In this document: in pieces, positions 23,353 to 36,211 of the stretch
How positions within the stretch are numbered: position 1 is the first letter of the stretch
Layout of the letters: every line of letters begins with the position of its first letter
Assembly (NCBI GenBank): GCA_028583605.1
Contig: CM053333.1
Location: forward strand, 27,817,302-27,881,301
Length of the DNA stretch: 64,000 nucleotides
Direction of reading: 5' to 3'
Origin: Dastarcus helophoroides
Lineage: Eukaryota; Arthropoda; Insecta; Coleoptera; Bothrideridae
Position numbers and translations under genes: made by a program
The notes under the pieces: model-generated
Seen by the model: the letters and a program-made list of their open reading frames with translations, nothing else
Database searches by the model: none
Told to the model about the DNA's origin: nothing

Positions 23353-25031
23353 CAGGTGGACCATAAGAAATGGTTCGTGGAGCAATATTGGATTTTTCGT
23401 TAAAAATAATGTGATTTAGCTGCATTTACCTTATACTCAAAGTTCGTATTAACCGAGATGCTTGAAAACAAAATTGATTTTTTCGCATAATTAATGAACC
23501 CATATAGACAAGAGATTTGGCACAGGGGGTTTCTTTGGTCAAGAAGTTCTAATTTGTTAACAGATCGCCACCAACTCATAGGGGGTGCCATCTGCGCACC
23601 ACAACTTTTTTGTGCCTCCATGTAAAACCTATTTTAAATAGAGATTTTTATTTATTTACATTTTTCACGTAAAAAAAGGTGTACTTTCTGAATGTTGATA
23701 AGAGCAACCGTTTTCAAGATATTGGCTTTTAAAATTTGCCGTACGTTTAAGTTATGTAAATGTTGATTTTTCGTAGGTTTTAAAATAAAACAAATAACAC
23801 AGGCTTTAAAATGGTTTATCTTCTTCTTCACTTCAGGTTTTAGGCATTATTGCCTGTTACGATCCCATCTTTTTCTTGGCCTACCAATACTTCTTCTTCC
23901 AATGCATCTACAAAATCTTGCCTTGGCAGGCAATCTTTTCTTCATTCATTCATTCATTCTACATGTACTTTCCACTTAATTTTATTTTCTGTTATTTTAT
24001 CGTTTATATCAAAGGTGTTCAACTCTGTTCTCATATTTCTATTTCTTATTCTACCCAATTTTGTGCAACCTTTCACTCTCCTAAGAAATTTCATTTCTTG
24101 TGCTTGCATTCGACTGTCTTCTTTTTTGTTTAATAAATAAATAAAATATATAGTTTATATTAAATATTACTATATTGACATTATTATTACACATATTTTT
24201 TTAAATTTCCAACACAAGTTTAAACAAAATACCAAAACAAAATTTATTTTCAAAAATAAATATGCGAGAAACGATCTGTGTCTATGTAAAGGGATTGTGA
24301 AAATTAAAAATCTGGCTGGCTTTTGTTGGAATTCATATCCAAATATCTACTTTGATCACCGAGGCCAATACAATTTTCTTGTGCGGACTCAGAAATCATG
24401 TCTCGCATCTGTATGTATGAAAACATACATTATGTCTTAAATTTTCGCATTTTCTTTTTTAAGATTTTCAAAATTCAGGTAATAGTATTATCAGTAAAGT
24501 GATATTTGACATAAGTTACTTTGAAAGCTGTCTTATTATTATTATTATTTTTCAAGCCTACTTTGGAAATCTAGAATCCACATTATTTAAAACGAAGGCA
24601 TTTTACATTTTAGTGGCAAATATTTTGGAAGCGGTTGCTTGTATCAACTTTCAGAAAGTATGTCCTTTTTACCAAAAAAATGTGGAAGAATAAAATTACC
24701 TAATTAAAATAAATATACGTAGACGCACAAAAAAATTATGATGATTTAGAGTCATGCAGGATAGCACAGGTGGCGCTCCCTATCAGTTATTGGTGATATG
24801 TTAGCAATTTAGGATTTGTTGAATTAAGAAATCTCCTTGTGCCAAATCTTGTGCCTATATTATAATTTATTCAATAATTATACCAAAAAATCGGAATTTT
24901 TTTTCAAATATAGCATCCTGTATCTCGCTTTATATCAACTTTTGGTATAAGGTAAACTTAGCTAAATCACATTATTTTTATATTAAAAATCCACTCTTGC
25001 TCTGTGTACGGTTACTTATGGTCCCATTCTC
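23353..25031. mobile_element. TA-flanked element with TIRs of about 240 bp
   Basis: The left end CAGGTGGACCATAAG and the right end CTTATGGTCCCATTCTC begin long imperfect inverted repeats (23353-23600 and 24757-25031). Shared blocks include TAATGTGATTTAGCT, TTTACCTTATAC and GATTTGGCACA. TA flanks both sides (23351-23352 and 25032-25033), and copy A has the uninterrupted sequence. The TA target suggests a Tc1/mariner-type relationship. No transposase is encoded; the interior holds a reverse transcriptase fragment. Confidence 0.75.
23865..24130 (-). pseudogene. C-terminal fragment of a non-LTR retrotransposon RT
   Basis: On the minus strand the frame reads like QEMKFLRRVKGCTKLGRIRN followed by a TELNTFDINDKITENKIKW segment, the pattern of the RT C-terminal tail (FLRRI.G..R.DRIRN..I...L....I...I...RL.W.GH) common in insect retroelements. 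It has no catalytic part. An ATTC microsatellite at about 23943-23958 overlaps it. Confidence 0.55.
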
Positions 25032-25701
25032 TATTTAAAGAACTAAAGTCAACATGTCGGGAAAAGAGGTTATACTTGCTAGAAAAACGTTAATTTTGTT
25101 TGAAGTCGTCTTAAAAAAAAAGTATAAAAAAATATAAATTATTTTTTTCTGGAAATTTTGAAATTTTCTGCAACATTCTTAATAAAAAATAGAATATTTA
25201 AAATTAAGGTCAATATTTCTAAATTAAGGAAGAAATTTTGATAAGTTTTCTTTCAAATAAAGTACAAGTCCTTTTTTCGAAATTTTGTCTGCTTCCTCAA
25301 AATCAATTTAAAGCTTGAAATTTTTATTTTTTAATTTGGTCTTTGTACTTAATCTCCATAAAATAAAATCGAAAGAGAAGAAGAGAAATGAGTTTTTTTA
25401 GAAAAAGCGAGTCAAAATCATAACTTCGATAGAAAAATTATTAAAAACCCAATTTCACGTATTCTAAAAATTTTCAAACCTTGGGTAAATTCATAGATCT
25501 GATCTATGGGTAAATTATTAAAGATTTTCATGAAAATTCCGATTTTGAATATAAAATTTTTTATCCTGAGTGTTCCGATTTTTTTTTATAAAGTTCAGGT
25601 TTTTCTTGATAATTGAAGTCAGAATGAACTAAGAAGTCATAGTTTAAGATTTAATTTTTTAAGCTCGAAAAATCGAGAAATTAAATTTTAAGCAAGGTCA
25701 G

Positions 25702-25966
25702 TGTTCGGGATCACTATCAGGTCTTGATAGCTCCGATAAATGAAACGCGTTTTATGTAAACTTAACGACGTTTATTAAGTGAACTGACATCGCCGAGAAC
25801 TGAGATGCAATTCTTTTGTACAAAACCTACAGACTACTTCAAAACACCAAGTTTTACCCCACATGTGTTCTGTTGTTCTAATAGGGTCGCTGGTCAGTCC
25901 ACATGTTTCCGGTGGTCAAGTGGCGATCTGACCATTTCTTACACTGAATATCTTAGATAGCTAACA
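25702..25966 (-). mobile_element. Solo LTR, 265 bp
   Basis: Starts TGTTCGGGATC and ends TAGCTAACA on the plus strand. GTCAG at 25697-25701 and 25967-25971 is a perfect 5-bp target duplication, and the empty site GGCAAGGTCAGAGTAG is present in copy A at 7791-7806. Minus orientation is preferred because AATAAACGTCG lies near the 3' end in that sense. The superfamily (Bel/Pao, Copia or Gypsy) is undetermined. Confidence 0.85.
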
Positions 25967-26218
25967 GTCAGAGTAGTTATAAGTTGTAACATTAAATAAA
26001 AAAAAATTATAACATTTCCTAAATTATGTTAGAAAATCAACTTTTAATTCAAATAAAAACTTTTAAAAAATTAAAAAAATAAGTTATCCGAAACTGAAGT
26101 GGAAAACAAAACCGGAAAAATCGCTATTTTTGTCGGAATAAAAACCGGAACCCAACCGATATAATTTTTTCCCGGAACGAAAACCAAAAACCAGAACGAA
26201 AAAATCGCACTTCTATGA

Positions 26219-26817
26219 CAACACAAATACAGACATATTATCGTCCATATCGCAAACAGGCATATTTCAGAAAATTCAGAAAACGAGTTTTGACCACCAT
26301 GTTACTAGAGTCTGGTATACTTAAGATTTGACAAAATTTCGCATACATCTAACTAGAATAGTTACTAATAAAACAGTGAAAAACAGCATGCCATTTCTAC
26401 ATTCCTAATAGTAAACACATCTAATATAAACCCTTCTTCTAGAAGTTTCATAAAAGGAATTACAGTTGCGATATGTTCTTATAATCAGGGAATCAAAGCA
26501 AGTTGATTGAAATCACAAAAAGATGAACTTATTTAGTAGATGCGCTGGTTAATGCCAATCCTGCTAACGAAATTCATTTATTCCGTAATTATCACAAAGC
26601 CCCGACGCGGTAAAAAGTCCCCTTCGGTCCCTCTTTCTGTCTAAGGAATTTAAAAGTTAAATTTTACTATTGAAAATGTAAGATATTATTCTTAAGAATA
26701 CAAGGATTATGGTGAGTGAGGTGTTTAAACTCAAATAATAAGGCTTAATGGAAACTTTAAAAGCTAAAACAGAGATAGTCAATAACAGTATCAAGGGAAC
26801 GCCACTGACTGACTTAC
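26219..26817. other. Intergenic sequence
   Basis: Nothing recognised beyond its position next to a possible exon. Confidence 0.35.
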
Positions 26818-27200
26818 GGGTTTATTTGAATGACAGCCGACGTGTAAAATATTGGCAATCTATTTGCATTTATGATATATAATTTACATTTAAGCTTGTC
26901 TACTTGCCTATTCGTGCAATAAATTATATTTCCAAGAACTAGGAGTAAAAAATAAATCCGGTCAACTAACTTGAAACGGTCTCTGACCTCGTATTGAACT
27001 TTTATGGGAACACGAGTAATACCGATAGATTTGTAAATCAAAACTTCTGAGTTGGAGTTGCAAAGGAGGAAATTTAGCAAATAAAAAAACAATTGAATAA
27101 ATCCCTCCGTAAAGTAGACGAAGACAGGAACATATCCGACTCGGATCGACAGTGAAGTTTTGCAGGAAAATTGAAAATTAAATCTACCATAAAGTTCCAA
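26818..27200 (-). CDS. Possible coding exon, unknown product
   Basis: The minus-strand frame is open for 127 codons between an acceptor-like CTGCCCCAG and a consensus donor GTAAGT (26817-26812). The sequence has hydrophobic stretches (VGYVPVFVYFTEGFIQLFFY, IYFLLLVLGNIIYC) that could be membrane segments. No family is recognised. It could be an exon of a membrane protein or a chance frame; the donor at its end is the main argument for an exon. Confidence 0.3.
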
Positions 27201-27204
27201 CTGG

Positions 27205-28414
27205 GGCAGATTATTGTGCCTACGCCAAATTTACACCGTTAATTCCTCCAACAAATCCGCAAATTCCATGCCTGGAAGAACACATATCCTTCGCTTTAAT
27301 TATTACCCACGTCATGATTTGAAGATTTTTAGTAGAGGAAAAAACATTTCTGGTTAATTTTAGAGTGATAATAGAATAAATAATTAACATATATATGTAT
27401 TTTATTATTTTTTTCTACCCAACGACTGAAAAACTAATTATAAATAACTATAAAGCACAAAAATGAAATATCTGTAATGTTTAAAAAATATGTTCAATAT
27501 AATTATTTTGAGATGGCAAAAAATTACTGAGGTTTGTCTTGTAGAATTTTTCGATTGGAAATACTAATAATTGTCAGACACATATTACACATTACCATCT
27601 TACAATATCTTATACGAAAGCTATCAGCAATTTTCTATAGATTTTTAGTTAAATTCGACCTGGAATATGCATCTACTATTTTAACATTAAGTTGCCATGC
27701 TATTTTCTGAGTCATTCTGGGATTATACCTCATCTTTGACTAAGAAATAAAAGTCAATAATATTATCATATGATCATCAAATTTCTATGAACAACCTACA
27801 TTTTTGTTTACTAATTTTGATAGCAATTCCTTTCTCTTCTTGATAATGTTTAAAAAATTGGTATTACATAAGCAATTTTTTGAAATTTATTTTTTGTAAA
27901 AATAGTTTATCTTTTTTTAGCAAATATACCAGCGTTTTTAAAAACAATTATGTTGCACTTTGTATGGAGCTTGATAAAATTTGTTGCCTGGCTAAATTTT
28001 TTTATCAATATTAGCATAAACACTTGACATAAATCTCCTAAAAAAATAATAGATATTTCACAAGTAGCAGAATTTGGTAGTTCTTGTCACAGCGATTTAA
28101 AAAAAAGAGAGGGCTCATTGGATTTGAAATGACATCTAAAAATAATTCACAAAAAATTCCAATTAAACCCGCACTTAAACAATCGCAAAAATATTTTTTA
28201 CAATCTTAAATATTACTAGTAGAAACAAAAAGACTAAAAACAGTAAAAAAATGTTGGTTCTCATTTTAAAAAATAATAACGACGTCATTATCAGAAACAA
28301 ATGATATCATTGATGTTGATAGTGCCAAGATATAGCATTTATAAATTTAAAATCGACCTTTTCGATGATATTTTTATTAAACTGGCCCTAACAAAGATCT
28401 GAATTTTGTACATT
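27205..28414. other. AT-rich intergenic sequence
   Basis: No gene, TIR pair or RNA gene recognised. Confidence 0.4.
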
Positions 28415-28418
28415 ATAC

Positions 28419-28792
28419 TGTAACGCAATGTAAATAGATGAAATAGGATTTAGAATAGAATTGTAGAATTTAGTAAATAAAAAAAGTTTCTAGACGGATC
28501 TGATAAGGGGAAAGCGACCGCGATAACGAAACAAATGGCAGATAAGCGTTCCAGAAATTTCGGCAAGCGATAAGCCTTATCTGCCGAAAAGTTCTAAAAG
28601 CCGGGGGCCAAAACTATAAAAGGCGGTCAGCTTTCCCTCGAGTCAATCAGTTAGATTCAGTGTAATTAGTGAGTTAGTAGAAGTTAATGATAAGTGGGTT
28701 AATTGTTCAATTGTGGTGATCCAAGTTAAGTTTGGTAATAAAGTGGTGTAATTCACACGTGGTAATCAATTCGAACCGATAAACCCGTAACA
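28419..28792 (+). mobile_element. Solo Gypsy-type LTR
   Basis: Begins TGTAACGCAATG and ends CCCGTAACA, with ATAC duplicated at 28415-28418 and 28793-28796. It has a TATA box (TATAAA, 28615-28620) and an AATAAAG near 28737, so a promoter and polyadenylation signal appear intact. Same family as the LTRs at 3149 and 51603. Confidence 0.9.
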
Positions 28793-28796
28793 ATAC

Positions 28797-29700
28797 TTTA
28801 GATTCATGCTGTACATAAATTCTTTATATATAATTTAAGATACATAGATATCTTTCAAATAACTGCTGTACATTCCATGGTCTTAGCTGTGTACGAAATA
28901 TTTTAAAACAATAATATTTTTTATGGTTAATCCTTATTTTACACACCACTGAATAAACAAGCCGGAAATACTTAAAGAATTAATGTGGTTTCTGATTTGG
29001 CTTTTTATAACTTAATACTTAATTTAAAAATTTTCAAAAATTTATCTCATTCACTCTTAAACATATCCAAAATTTTTATTTTAGCTTATCGAGCCCAATT
29101 TGTACGATTCAATTATTATTTAAATAAATGAAATTATTTAGTTCTGAAAACATTTTCTGACACACGACTTCTGTAACATATTTAAAATTCCTAAAACGTC
29201 ATCTCATGACATCTGACTATCTGACCTAGAAATATGTCAGTAGTGTTTTACACAGAAACGAAAAACAAACGAATTGAATTATAGATGAGCAACAAAATTA
29301 GACATATATAAAAAAGCCGAAATAAATAAAAATAGGAATATTTTTTTTATTTTGGTAAAATATAAATGATGATTTTGGATCCTTCTTGATTCGTCTTGAG
29401 TCATATCAAAAATGTATATCTCACAAACCGAACTCAGTAAGCTAAAATGAAAATTTTTGGTATAATTTAAGACAGGTCAGTAAGGATTCAAAAATAAAAA
29501 AGAATCAATCTTTAGCAGATATGGAGGATTTGATAGTTGTTTGTGCTTTTAATATACAAATCATTTTCAGATGAAAATTTGGGATTTGAAAGCAGTTGCT
29601 AAAAACGAGTAAGTCTAGTCCATAGGTTTGGTTGAAATTTTAGATCGTTGTATCTAGAAACTCTTACCAATTTTAAACCAATTTATATTAAAAATCTATA
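28797..29700. other. AT-rich intergenic sequence
   Basis: No features supported. Confidence 0.4.
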
Positions 29701-29702
29701 TA

Positions 29703-32207
29703 CACCAATATCTCACTTTGCGTCGGGTTACGTTCTAAAAAAACACGACGCAAATTGAAACGACGCAAAATAAATTAAGATTTTCTATAGCCAACCATGT
29801 AAAGATCGAAGATAGATTCCAGGGTGACGAAAATACAATGTTTTAAAAAGAAAATTGAACAAAGTAAACATTTAAAAAACAAAAATAATATAAAATTTTA
29901 TTACATACATACAAAAAACAAAAAAAAACGTATTCAATTAAAACAAAATAAACTATTCAAATAATTCATGAAAAACAAAATTAAAATGAATCACTGTTTG
30001 ATGAGTCCATAGTGGTTGTTGTCGTACGTCGGCTTTTTTTCACAAAAAATTGGTCCAATGTTTGCTGAACAGCTTTTTTTTCAACGTAAAATAAATTTCC
30101 TTGTAGCAATTGATATTCGTAGCTATCGCCTGGGACACTTTAAAACTCCTTCCGCTGTCAGGATCGTTTTTAAAAAAATCTCTACGGCTTCCTCAATCAA
30201 ACACATCGCTTTGGAAATTTGTTTGAAGGTTAAATTTTGTTCTTCGGAGATTTCTATTGAACGGTCCCTGTCATCTTCTTCATTAGCAAATTGCAATTCC
30301 AGTTGCAATAGTTCTTCATTAGAGAATTCTTGGTTGTGCGAGGTTACCAATTAATTTATGTCAGCCTCCTCCATACCTTCAAAATTAGACTCTCTAGCTA
30401 AATTAGAAATTTCATGACGAACAGCTGGTATACCATCAACTTCTGCAGCGCATATTCGGTGAACACATTCAGGCCATATTTTGCACCAAACACCATTCAT
30501 GCAAGATGGTTTAATCTCCTCTCACGAATCGGAAATAATTTCTATGGCTTTCATAATGTTGAACTTTTTCCAAAACTCTAGCATGGTAGGCTTATCTTGT
30601 CCATTAGTCTTGCTTAAAAGAAATGTAATGTTCGTCGAAGATAATAACTTTTAAAAGTCGATATTACTTCCTGATCCATCGGCTGATTAACTGGTGTCGT
30701 ATTAGGCGTCAAAAATACAAATTTCACGTTTTCTGACAACTCATCAACATAACTGGGTGGCCAGGAGCATTGCCTACTAGGACCAAAGCCTTGAAGTTTA
30801 AGTTTTCCTTGTTGCAATAAGCTTTAATTTTTGGAATAGCACAAGTTGAAACCAAGTTTTGAAATAATGATGTTGTCATCCATGCTTTTTTGTTTGCTCA
30901 CCAGTGGACAGAAAGCAGATTCTTTGAACAACCTTTCATAGCTCTTGGATTTTCTGATTGATTTAACCAGAAATGGTTTAAATTTTAAGTCACCATTTGC
31001 ATTACCACCAAGACGAAGAGTCAGTCTATCCTTGCTAGCGTTAAATCCTGGCGCAGATTTTTCTGTTTTAGATATGAAAGTTCTGTTAGGTAGACGTTTC
31101 CAAAAGAACCCAGTCTCGTCAACATTAAAGACTTGTTTCGGATCATAGCCACCTTCATAAATTAATGCTTTTAACTCTGTCGGGTAGCGTTCTGCAGCAG
31201 TTAAATCAGCGCTAGCTGCTTCGCCTTTAAGAGCAATGCTGTGCAGATTTGCTCGAACCTTGAATCTCTCAAACCAGCCCTGACTAGCTTCAAATGTTTC
31301 ATTCTTGTCTGTATTACGATCACTAGCATTATCGTTGGATACTGCTTTATTTTTTATGTCATCAAATAAGCTTTTTGCTTTCGTCTGAATTACCATTTTA
31401 TTTAATGGTATTCTCTGCGCAACTTAATTTTCAATCCAAATAGAAAGCAAGGATCCCATTTTGATCATCAAAACACTCCTTGTACGGGTCATCGTTTTAG
31501 CATCTAATGATGTTGCAGATTTTGCGGCCTCTCTTATTTTATCCCCATCTCGATTTATAATAGTTCTGACAGTTGTTGCAGCGAGACCAACAGCCTTTGC
31601 TATCTCCACAGCCTTCTCTCCCTTATCAAATCGTCGCAGAATATCTAATAGTGTCTCCAAGCTGATTTTTTTATTTTTGGTAATTCTACCAGCAGCGCCC
31701 TTTCCACTCATTTGGCTAAAACAATTACAAGTATATGTAAAAAAAAATAATACAACTTTGCCAATAAATAAATTTGAAAAATATTTACCTTTTTTGTAAC
31801 CAGGAACAACCCGTAAAAATTTATAATAAATTATTATTCTCTTTTAAAAAAAGCACAACACACTAATTGAAACTTAACAAAAAGCACAACACACTACATA
31901 ATTAAAACTGAACTCTAAAGTTAGCAAAGAAAGTGAAAATAAAACTGTATTAAAATTGCGTTGACTTTTGGTTAGAAAGGGAATCCCCGAGTTTTGATGG
32001 CATGGCGCAATTAGAAACAAAAATGGTGCCATCTTTTAGAAAAAAAAAGAAGATTTCAAAAAATTTCAAAAGAAAAATTAAAGACTCGAACCCAGAACAA
32101 CGCAACCTCAAAAATCTAACGACGCACAGTGAAAATTAGTACTAGTTAAGCAGTGACGCAACTTCAAAAACATGCAAAACGAAACGACGCAAAGCGAGGT
32201 ATTGGTG
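29703..32207 (-). mobile_element. Tigger/pogo-type DNA transposon
   Basis: Left end CACCAATATCTCACTTTGCG and right end CGCAAAGCGAGGTATTGGTG are inverted with two differences. ACGACGCAAA motifs repeat sub-terminally at both ends. Its 2.5 kb length and a CENP-B/DDE-type transposase on the minus strand fit Tigger. A TA precedes the left end; the right flank reads TTATA, so the duplication is slightly altered. Confidence 0.85.
30123..31711 (-). pseudogene. Tigger transposase, inactivated
   Basis: From the ATG at 31711: a CENP-B-like N-terminal helix-turn-helix (ISLETLLDILRRFDKGEKAV, IAKAVGLAATTVRTIINRDG); an in-frame TAA at 31426-31424 that interrupts an otherwise continuous frame; a second DNA-binding part (QGWFERFKVRANLHS); then the DDE domain with VFNVDETGFFWKRLPNRTF. 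A frameshift follows near 30840. The second catalytic block reads VGNAPGHP instead of the usual LDNAPSHP, so the aspartate is lost. PNTTPVNQPMDQEVISTFKS retains the third acidic region. An acidic C-terminal tail follows at 30350-30123. It cannot make active transposase. Confidence 0.85.
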
Positions 32208-34548
32208 TTATAGAATATTTTGACCTTACTTTTTGTCTCCTTTGATAATAATGACGTAGTTTAAATTTGTGATGCTGTTCCTTTTTCTTTTACTAAACTC
32301 TCAAGTAGCTGAGCGTCATGAAACTATTTGAAGAACATAATTTTTAAAAGCTAAATTTTAACATAAGCTAACATGATATTAAATGCATTATTTAAGAGAA
32401 ATAAAGAAACTTAAACTGCGAAATAAATAGGTTTAAATAAACATAATAAAAAACTATTTTTGTAGTCAAGAAAAGTCAAGGGAGTCCATATAAAATATGT
32501 AATATTTTAATCTAGTAATTTAGTTTAGTCTCATTTTGGAGTGTAAACCAATTCATTTGCCAACTTTACGCTACAACGTAATTCTCTTTTATGCTTTAAC
32601 TTCATATGCTATCGATCAAAACTGAACCGTGGTTCTAGAAATTTTGACAAAAAATAAAAGTATTAATGTGAATTATGGTAAGCTTAAACAATAAATTATT
32701 TTAAATTTTGTTTTAAAGGTGCAAATTTTAAGATTCATTTAAATAAATAGGTTGATATATTCCCACCTCTAATTTGGTTGCTCTTCATCAAATTTATAAA
32801 ATGCCTCAATTGAACTTTCAAAAATACTTTCCAAATATACTACCAACGTTTTCCAAATTTAAAGAGCTACATTATAAAGTACTATAGCGGTCCACTGCAA
32901 CTTCCCCTGGGTAGATTAAAAACGTAGGAAGTTGAGAAGTTTTGATAAATTAAGGCTAGCATAGATAACATCAAAGAAATAGTCAGAAATACATTTTAAA
33001 ACAAGAGATGACTATTATATGAATATAATTTTTTTATTAAAATCCCCGCAAAACTTTGCAAAAAAAAATTATTAAAAATTTAGAAAAAATCAAGATTATT
33101 ATTTTAAACAAATAAGAATTACTATTTTGAAAACTGAAATTTATATTTATATTGCAATTTTATGAATGAATGCTTACAAAACAGAGAAACCCAACTTTTA
33201 TTTTTCTAAAAGTAATATATTTTTAAAATATGTTTCTAAGCAAGAAATTAAATTGAAAAGAAAACTTGTCATTAGGCAAGAATAAGAATTATAAATATTT
33301 TGTGTTAAAATGTAGCCAAAATGCTAAAATTTTTTATTTTTCAAAATTAGGAAATTTTAGTTAAAATACTTTCAAAAATTAAAAAATACTCAATTTAAAA
33401 TTGCTTTTGAATTTAAAAAAAACTTAGGCTAAAGATCTGAAAAAATTCCAACTACAAACATTATTTATAATTTAAAAAATATAAGATATTTTTTTTCGAA
33501 ATTAAGAAAATTAAAAAAAAATTGCCAACGAAGAATTATGAATAATTTCCCATATTTTTTATAAAAAACATTCACAAGAATTCTGAGAATTTAAAATAAA
33601 TTTTCATTTATTAATTCTAATACAGTGCGACCTAAATAATGTGTATTACTTTAATGGCAGAATGATTGAAAATTGAAATATTTAATATTAATCAAATTCC
33701 TTACTTGAAGCTTTGGGTTGTAAATCACATTTTTATCTTTATTTTTATTTTTTGTTTTTTCATTTTAACTCAGATTTTAGACAATTTTTTGAGGGTTGGC
33801 TTTTCAAAATCAACCAAGCACATGTTTAATTATTCCTTTAATAGACCCTTACACATAGTCTTGGACTATGTTTCGATTTCGGGGATCAGTGAACTTTTAA
33901 ACCGAAAGAATCAGCCACACTAAATCAATTTAATGAATTTCAAGGAGTTTTAAATTTTTATTTCTGATTTTACATTTTATTTCCAATTTAAATGAGGTAA
34001 ATATATTATTTATTATTATTAATATCTATATATTATATATATATTATTATTTATTGCTATGTTACAAAATATGACTAAAGAAAACAAATAATAAAATTAT
34101 AGTAAAAAATCAATGCGAATTATGACCCCTAGAAATTTTTGATAAATCTGACATATAACTGATAGTTTTAAGTTAGAGACTCGACTTTAAATTTTAATTA
34201 ATTACTTGGATTCTTAGATCTCAGTACACCAAAAGCCACTTTTCTATTGGTTTTTTTGGATTCAGCAACCTATCCCACGTAACAAAAATAACCTCTCAGC
34301 TTTTTAAAGTTCTTTACCTATAAATATGTTTTCTTTTACTTAAAGCTTTAAATTTAGTTCCTGGTAACATCAACGTCAATCCTAACATAAAATTTTTTGT
34401 AGCCATTTATCTTCTTTCAATTGAATATAATCAGTGCCTTTATTATTTAGGCTACTTCCTACATTTAGTATAACTCCCATAGATGTAGTAATAATAGGAC
34501 AGAGAGGGACCATTGCCTCTTTCTGACTCATCCAGTCAAACGAAAAAG
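32208..34548. other. AT-rich intergenic sequence with microsatellite
   Basis: No gene recognised. About 33000-33650 is A-rich filler of the AAATTT type seen elsewhere in the window. A TTA/TA microsatellite lies near 34000-34060. Confidence 0.4.
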
Positions 34549-34550
34549 TA

Positions 34551-35801
34551 AAGGGTTTCCCAATAAGAAGGCTTGATGTTTGGCAACAGCGCATTACAAG
34601 GTGGAAAGTCTCACAAGCTTTATTTCTGGCAAGAGTATTCAGTTAGCCTCGATATTTAATATGGAGTGGTACAGAATGCAACAACGTATTGAAATCGTTA
34701 AAATTATTACCAAAACAATGTTCCGTTCGGCAAACGTTTCGGACACTTCGTCTAGTTTATGGTCTCCATGATCGACCTGGGGAATCCTCAATTCGCAATT
34801 TAATGGAAAAATTTGAAGAAAGTGGTTCAGTGGCAGATCGACCAACGCCTGTTCATCAGCAAAGAGCGAGATCCTTTGAAAATATCGCTGCCGTCCAGGA
34901 AGTGTGCATGAAAATCCACAACAGTCTATTCCGCGTCGTGCTCCAAGAACTTAGACATTCGAGGATGTCAACCTGTCAAATTCTGCATCATGACTCATCG
35001 CTTCACCCATATAAGGTGCAATTGACTCAGGAATTAAAGCCCAACGATCATAGACACTGGGGTGAATTCGCTAACTGAGCGCTAGAACACTTGGAGGGTG
35101 ACCCCGATTTTGAAGAAAAAAAAATCTTTAGGCTCATTTCTGGTTGAGTGGCTTTGTTAATAAGCAGAACTGCCGAATTTAGGGCGACGAAAACCCGCGG
35201 TAGATTTACCAAGTTCCACTCCATTCTGAAAAAGTAACCGTGTGGTATGCATTATGGTCCGGGAATGATCGGTCCTTATTTTTTTGAAAATAAAAAAGAA
35301 GTCGCACTTACTGTGAACGATGAACGGTATAGAGCTGTGATAAGAATATTCTTGTGGCCCATAGTGGATGATATGGATCTGAGAGAGGTCTCAACAAGAC
35401 GGAGCAACGTGTCATACTACACGTGATACGGTGACATTATTGATTGATGGCGGCGTCAACTGGCCGCCCAGATGCAATTTAACTCCGCTGGATTTTTTCT
35501 AGGGGTTTTTTAAACCTCGTGTCTATACCGATAAACCACGAACGGTTGACGCCCCTAAAGCCAACATCAAGCGGAAAGTTGCTGCGATTGAGCCACACCT
35601 GTGCAATCAAGTCACCAAAAATTGGACTCGCGGAATTCAATTTACCAGACAAAGCCGTGGCGAACATTTAAGTAACATAATTTTTTAAACATAATGTCAC
35701 CATACATGCTTTGAAATAAATATTACATTATGTCAGTTTCATTTATACTTTTTCTTTTAATACACTTTAAAGATAGAGCGTTCTTATTGGGAAAACCTTC
35801 A
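34551..35801 (+). pseudogene. Mariner-type (IS630-Tc1-mariner) element and transposase, inactivated
   Basis: TIRs AGGGTTTCCCAATAAGAAGG (34552) and its complement ending at 35798 match at 20 of 23 positions, with TA near both ends. The transposase starts MEWYRMQQRIEIVKI near 34661, shifts frame, then reads CSVRQTFRTLRLVYGLHDRP, GESSIRNLMEKFEESGSVAD and SLHPYKVQLTQELKPNDH. It continues to IGPYFFENKK, TPLDFF and RVYTDKPRTVDAPKANIKRK near 35515-35570. The block that normally reads SDEAHFWLSG is reduced by a small deletion near 35125, removing a catalytic aspartate. Stops and further frameshifts occur throughout. Confidence 0.9.
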
Positions 35802-36211
35802 TATCCAGCCAAAAAAAAATGTCTCAAAATTAAGACCTTTATTTAAAAATTTGCCTTTTCTGTATTCGTATTTTTGTTTTCATTGTCTATTCCATTTCTA
35901 AAATTAGACTTTTTGCCGCAAATCTCAGTTTGTCCATTTTTCTCTAAATTCCGTCTTTTCCTTTAATCTCAAAATTCGACAAGTTTTTAAAATGTTTCCT
36001 TTATACTAATTGGACTCCTTAGAAGTTTTAATTATTTCTTGAAATTTATCAGATTTTTTAATTAAAAAAGTATACTAATTTCGAGACATAATAGTTTGGA
36101 AATGTTGAGAAAAATAGCTTTTGAAAATTTTGACTTTCTTTTCAAAATTCCTCTTTTTCTGGAATTTACACTTATTCTCAAGATTGGGCTCTATCCAAAG
36201 CCAGCCATTAT
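35802..36211. other. T-rich filler
   Basis: Quasi-repetitive TTTCAAAATTTC-like sequence with no gene. Confidence 0.4.

Larger units (their letters stand above)
21340..26218. mobile_element. hAT-like non-autonomous element, copy B, with three nested insertions
   Basis: Paralogue of the element at 5379. The right end near 26080-26218 keeps CGGAATAAAAACCGGAAC and CGAAAAAATCGCACTTC, matching the right end of copy A with substitutions. The left end is not recognisable and may be lost. T-rich filler occupies about 21340-23330 and A-rich filler 25040-26080. Insertions relative to copy A: 21723-22217, 23353-25031 and 25702-25966. No coding capacity. Confidence 0.6.
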
